Assembly: GCA_020430005.1 (NCBI GenBank)
Contig: JAGQKQ010000088.1
Location: 1-7,324 of the forward strand
Direction of reading: 5' to 3'
From: Candidatus Omnitrophota bacterium
GTDB taxonomy: Bacteria > Omnitrophota > Gorgyraeia > Zapsychrales > Zapsychraceae
DNA: 7,324 nucleotides
A program made the position numbers and the translations under genes. How positions within the stretch are numbered: position 1 is the first letter of the stretch; every line of letters begins with the position of its first letter. Of the stretch, positions 5,870-7,324 are shown piece by piece. The notes beneath the pieces were generated by a model that was not told the origin of the DNA, made no database searches, and saw only the letters and a program-made list of their open reading frames with translations.

Positions 5870-7117
5870 CTAGTGCACATGTCCTGCCGGAGAACCTTTA
5901 GGTTCAGCTTTATTTTCTTCACCCAATGATCCACCGTAAGCTGACGCCGCCACACCGGTTATTTGACTTTGGGAATCGATTAGAAAATTTCCTTTTGTGA
6001 CAACTTTTTCCCCTTCGCGTAGCCCTTTAATAACAGGATAATATCGTTTGGGATTATCCGAATGATTGATCGCCTCGGGGCCGATTTCAACCCTTCGTCC
6101 TTCAAACCGTCCGTTACCCATATCAACCCAAACAATTTTTCTTCGGCCCGTATCCAGCACCGCGCTTTTGGGAATCGATAGAACATCCGTGTTTCCCCGC
6201 GTGTCGGTGTACTGGCTCATAATCTCCACATCAACATACATTTCCGGTTTCAACTCCTGATTGGGATTATCAACCATCGCCCGAAACCGTAATGAACGGG
6301 TTTGAGGGTCAACAACGGGATTAATCGACACAATCTCTCCATAAAACTCTTTTCCTGCCAAACCAACCGGCCTCGCGATAATATGCGACCCTTCTTTAAT
6401 CCAGTTCAATTCATATTCATAAACATCCCCATAAATCCACATTTTCTCACCGGGAAGAATCAGACTTGTCTGTACTTCTTTCGTCCGCTCCAATTCTTGT
6501 ATCTGCTCATCATTGAGACCTAATAAACGGAGTTTTCTTTTTGAAGATTCAATCAGCGATTCCGCCCGCTCAATAATTTCGGGAATTTGTCCCGTCTTGG
6601 CCTTTTCATAAGAGCGCGCAGCGGAAATAAATTCGTCCTGGGCAATAGCCAATTGCGGATCATACGCCACTCGTCCCACCGCCCGGATTTCTTTATAAAG
6701 CGCCTGTTTCACAACATGCTCCGTTTGCACCCCCGCCAATTTTAATTCCCCCATTTTAATTTCCACCTGACTGATAACATCTTCCCCTAACCCCCCTGAA
6801 GATGTACCGCCTTTTTTAACCGGGGTTAACGGCATAAAACATATCGGACAATTTGTATCTCCATTGTTATAACTCTCAACAGACACCCTAACACTGGGGT
6901 GCATACCACACGTGTAATAACTGATTTCACCGGTTTCACCCGAAACAGGCATAAGATGATCCTGGTGATCAGCATGACTTCCATTATGCTCATCGGACAT
7001 TTGATGTTCATCCTGCGTGGTGTTACCAACTTTAATATTTTCACCAAATACATTGGTATTTGTGAAAAGAAATACCGCAATGGCAAGTGTGCATAAGAAA
7101 AATAATTTATTCCTCAT
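5870..7117 (-). CDS. cusB: CusB-like periplasmic adaptor with heavy-metal binding domain
   Basis: This 415-residue membrane-fusion protein links the RND pump to the outer membrane channel. Residues 1-25 form a signal peptide. Residues 37-54 are His-rich (H38, H44, H48, H51, H54). Residues 67-100 form the heavy-metal binding domain typical of many CusB proteins, YTCGMHP with C70, M72, H73, then CPICFMPL with C90, C93, M95. A hybrid barrel begins near 120 (KLAGVQTEHV, then VGRVAYDPQ). A helical hairpin with charged heptads spans about 158-212, followed by a beta barrel (LPGEKMWIYGDVYEYELNWI at 221-240, then PVVDPQTRSLRFRA) and a membrane-proximal domain from about 310 (LSIPKSAVLDTG, GLREGEKVVTKGNFLIDSQSQ). 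The C-terminus ends GHVH. The start at 7117 has AAGGAG upstream and overlaps the end of the channel gene by 11 nt. In CusB, metal binding by the N-terminal part triggers the pump; here the added domain probably serves that task. Confidence 0.94.
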   Translation of the reverse strand: MRNKLFFLCTLAIAVFLFTNTNVFGENIKVGNTTQDEHQMSDEHNGSHADHQDHLMPVSGETGEISYYTCGMHPSVRVSVESYNNGDTNCPICFMPLTPVKKGGTSSGGLGEDVISQVEIKMGELKLAGVQTEHVVKQALYKEIRAVGRVAYDPQLAIAQDEFISAARSYEKAKTGQIPEIIERAESLIESSKRKLRLLGLNDEQIQELERTKEVQTSLILPGEKMWIYGDVYEYELNWIKEGSHIIARPVGLAGKEFYGEIVSINPVVDPQTRSLRFRAMVDNPNQELKPEMYVDVEIMSQYTDTRGNTDVLSIPKSAVLDTGRRKIVWVDMGNGRFEGRRVEIGPEAINHSDNPKRYYPVIKGLREGEKVVTKGNFLIDSQSQITGVAASAYGGSLGEENKAEPKGSPAGHVH

Positions 7118-7324
7118 GGTGTTCTCCTTGTAAACTTCCTCCTATAACCCTTTCCAGAAAGGCAATGGATTTATTGTAATCGGTAATGGCTTTGTAATAA
7201 GCCAGTCGTGTTTGTAAATACGTTCTTTCCGTATCGAGCCAATCGAGAAAACTGACGGTGCCTGTTTCAAAACTGATCTGCGTGGCATCAAACGCTTGTT
7301 CTGCCTGCGGGACCAAAGCGCTTT
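7107..7324 (-). CDS. CusC/TolC-like outer membrane efflux channel (C-terminal end only)
   Basis: Only the last 72 codons lie in the window; the frame is open to the edge, so the beginning is outside. The visible part is helical and matches the end of the second TolC-family repeat: ALVPQAEQAFDATQISFETG, then SFLDWLDTERTYLQTRLAYY, then ITDYNKSIAFLERVIGG. The pattern of a glycine after SFE-T, followed by a short loop and a long helix ending in LERVIGG, is usual for CusC, OprM and TolC relatives. The protein ends GEHHEE. A TTG in frame at 7316 is not the start; it is an internal leucine. Genes cusB and cusA follow, giving the standard order channel-adaptor-pump. I leave the symbol empty because the N-terminus, where a lipidation cysteine would tell CusC from other channels, is missing. 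Confidence 0.88.
   Translation of the reverse strand, partial: SALVPQAEQAFDATQISFETGTVSFLDWLDTERTYLQTRLAYYKAITDYNKSIAFLERVIGGSLQGEHHEE

Noticed and set aside
7107..7316. Independent small gene starting at a TTG at 7316
   Set aside because: The frame continues upstream to the window edge, and the protein matches the C-terminal end of a TolC-type channel, so this is a truncated large gene rather than a 69-residue protein.

Overview
All credible genes in this window read on the minus strand, so the biological order runs from high to low coordinates. The window comes from a Gram-negative (diderm) bacterium: it carries a three-part inner membrane / periplasm / outer membrane RND exporter and several Sec signal peptides. 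Composition is moderately AT-rich, and Shine-Dalgarno sites of the AAGGAG type precede most genes. I cannot name a phylum with confidence; the mix of genes would fit an environmental diderm lineage, but that is only an impression.

From 7324 down to 2696 lies a copper/silver-type efflux module: the end of a CusC/TolC-like outer membrane channel gene, a CusB-like periplasmic adaptor carrying a heavy-metal binding domain, and a complete CusA-like RND pump. The pump keeps all three methionines of the E. coli CusA metal site. The genes overlap or sit 9 nt apart, which indicates one operon.

From 2699 down to 1713 the same transcript appears to continue into an accessory cassette. It consists of a secreted YHS-type protein with His/Met-rich arms (ATGA overlap with cusA), a previously uncalled 41-residue membrane-anchored histidine-rich microprotein (2168-2293), and a four-helix DUF2231 membrane protein. 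No CusF is seen; the YHS protein and the microprotein are plausible periplasmic metal-buffering or hand-over factors in its place.

From 1690 down to 424 come a secreted protein of unknown function, preceded by a possible promoter with a 25-bp near-perfect inverted repeat, and a thiopurine-methyltransferase-family enzyme. Bacterial members of that family methylate thiols, selenium and tellurium compounds, so the theme of toxic element handling continues.

From 345 down to 1 lies an Rrf2-family regulator, cut by the window edge. Its promoter is unusually legible: an A/T-rich upstream stretch, -35 TTGAAT, a 17-bp spacer and -10 TAAAAT, with an exact 8+8 bp inverted repeat framing the -10. This is the arrangement expected for autorepression.
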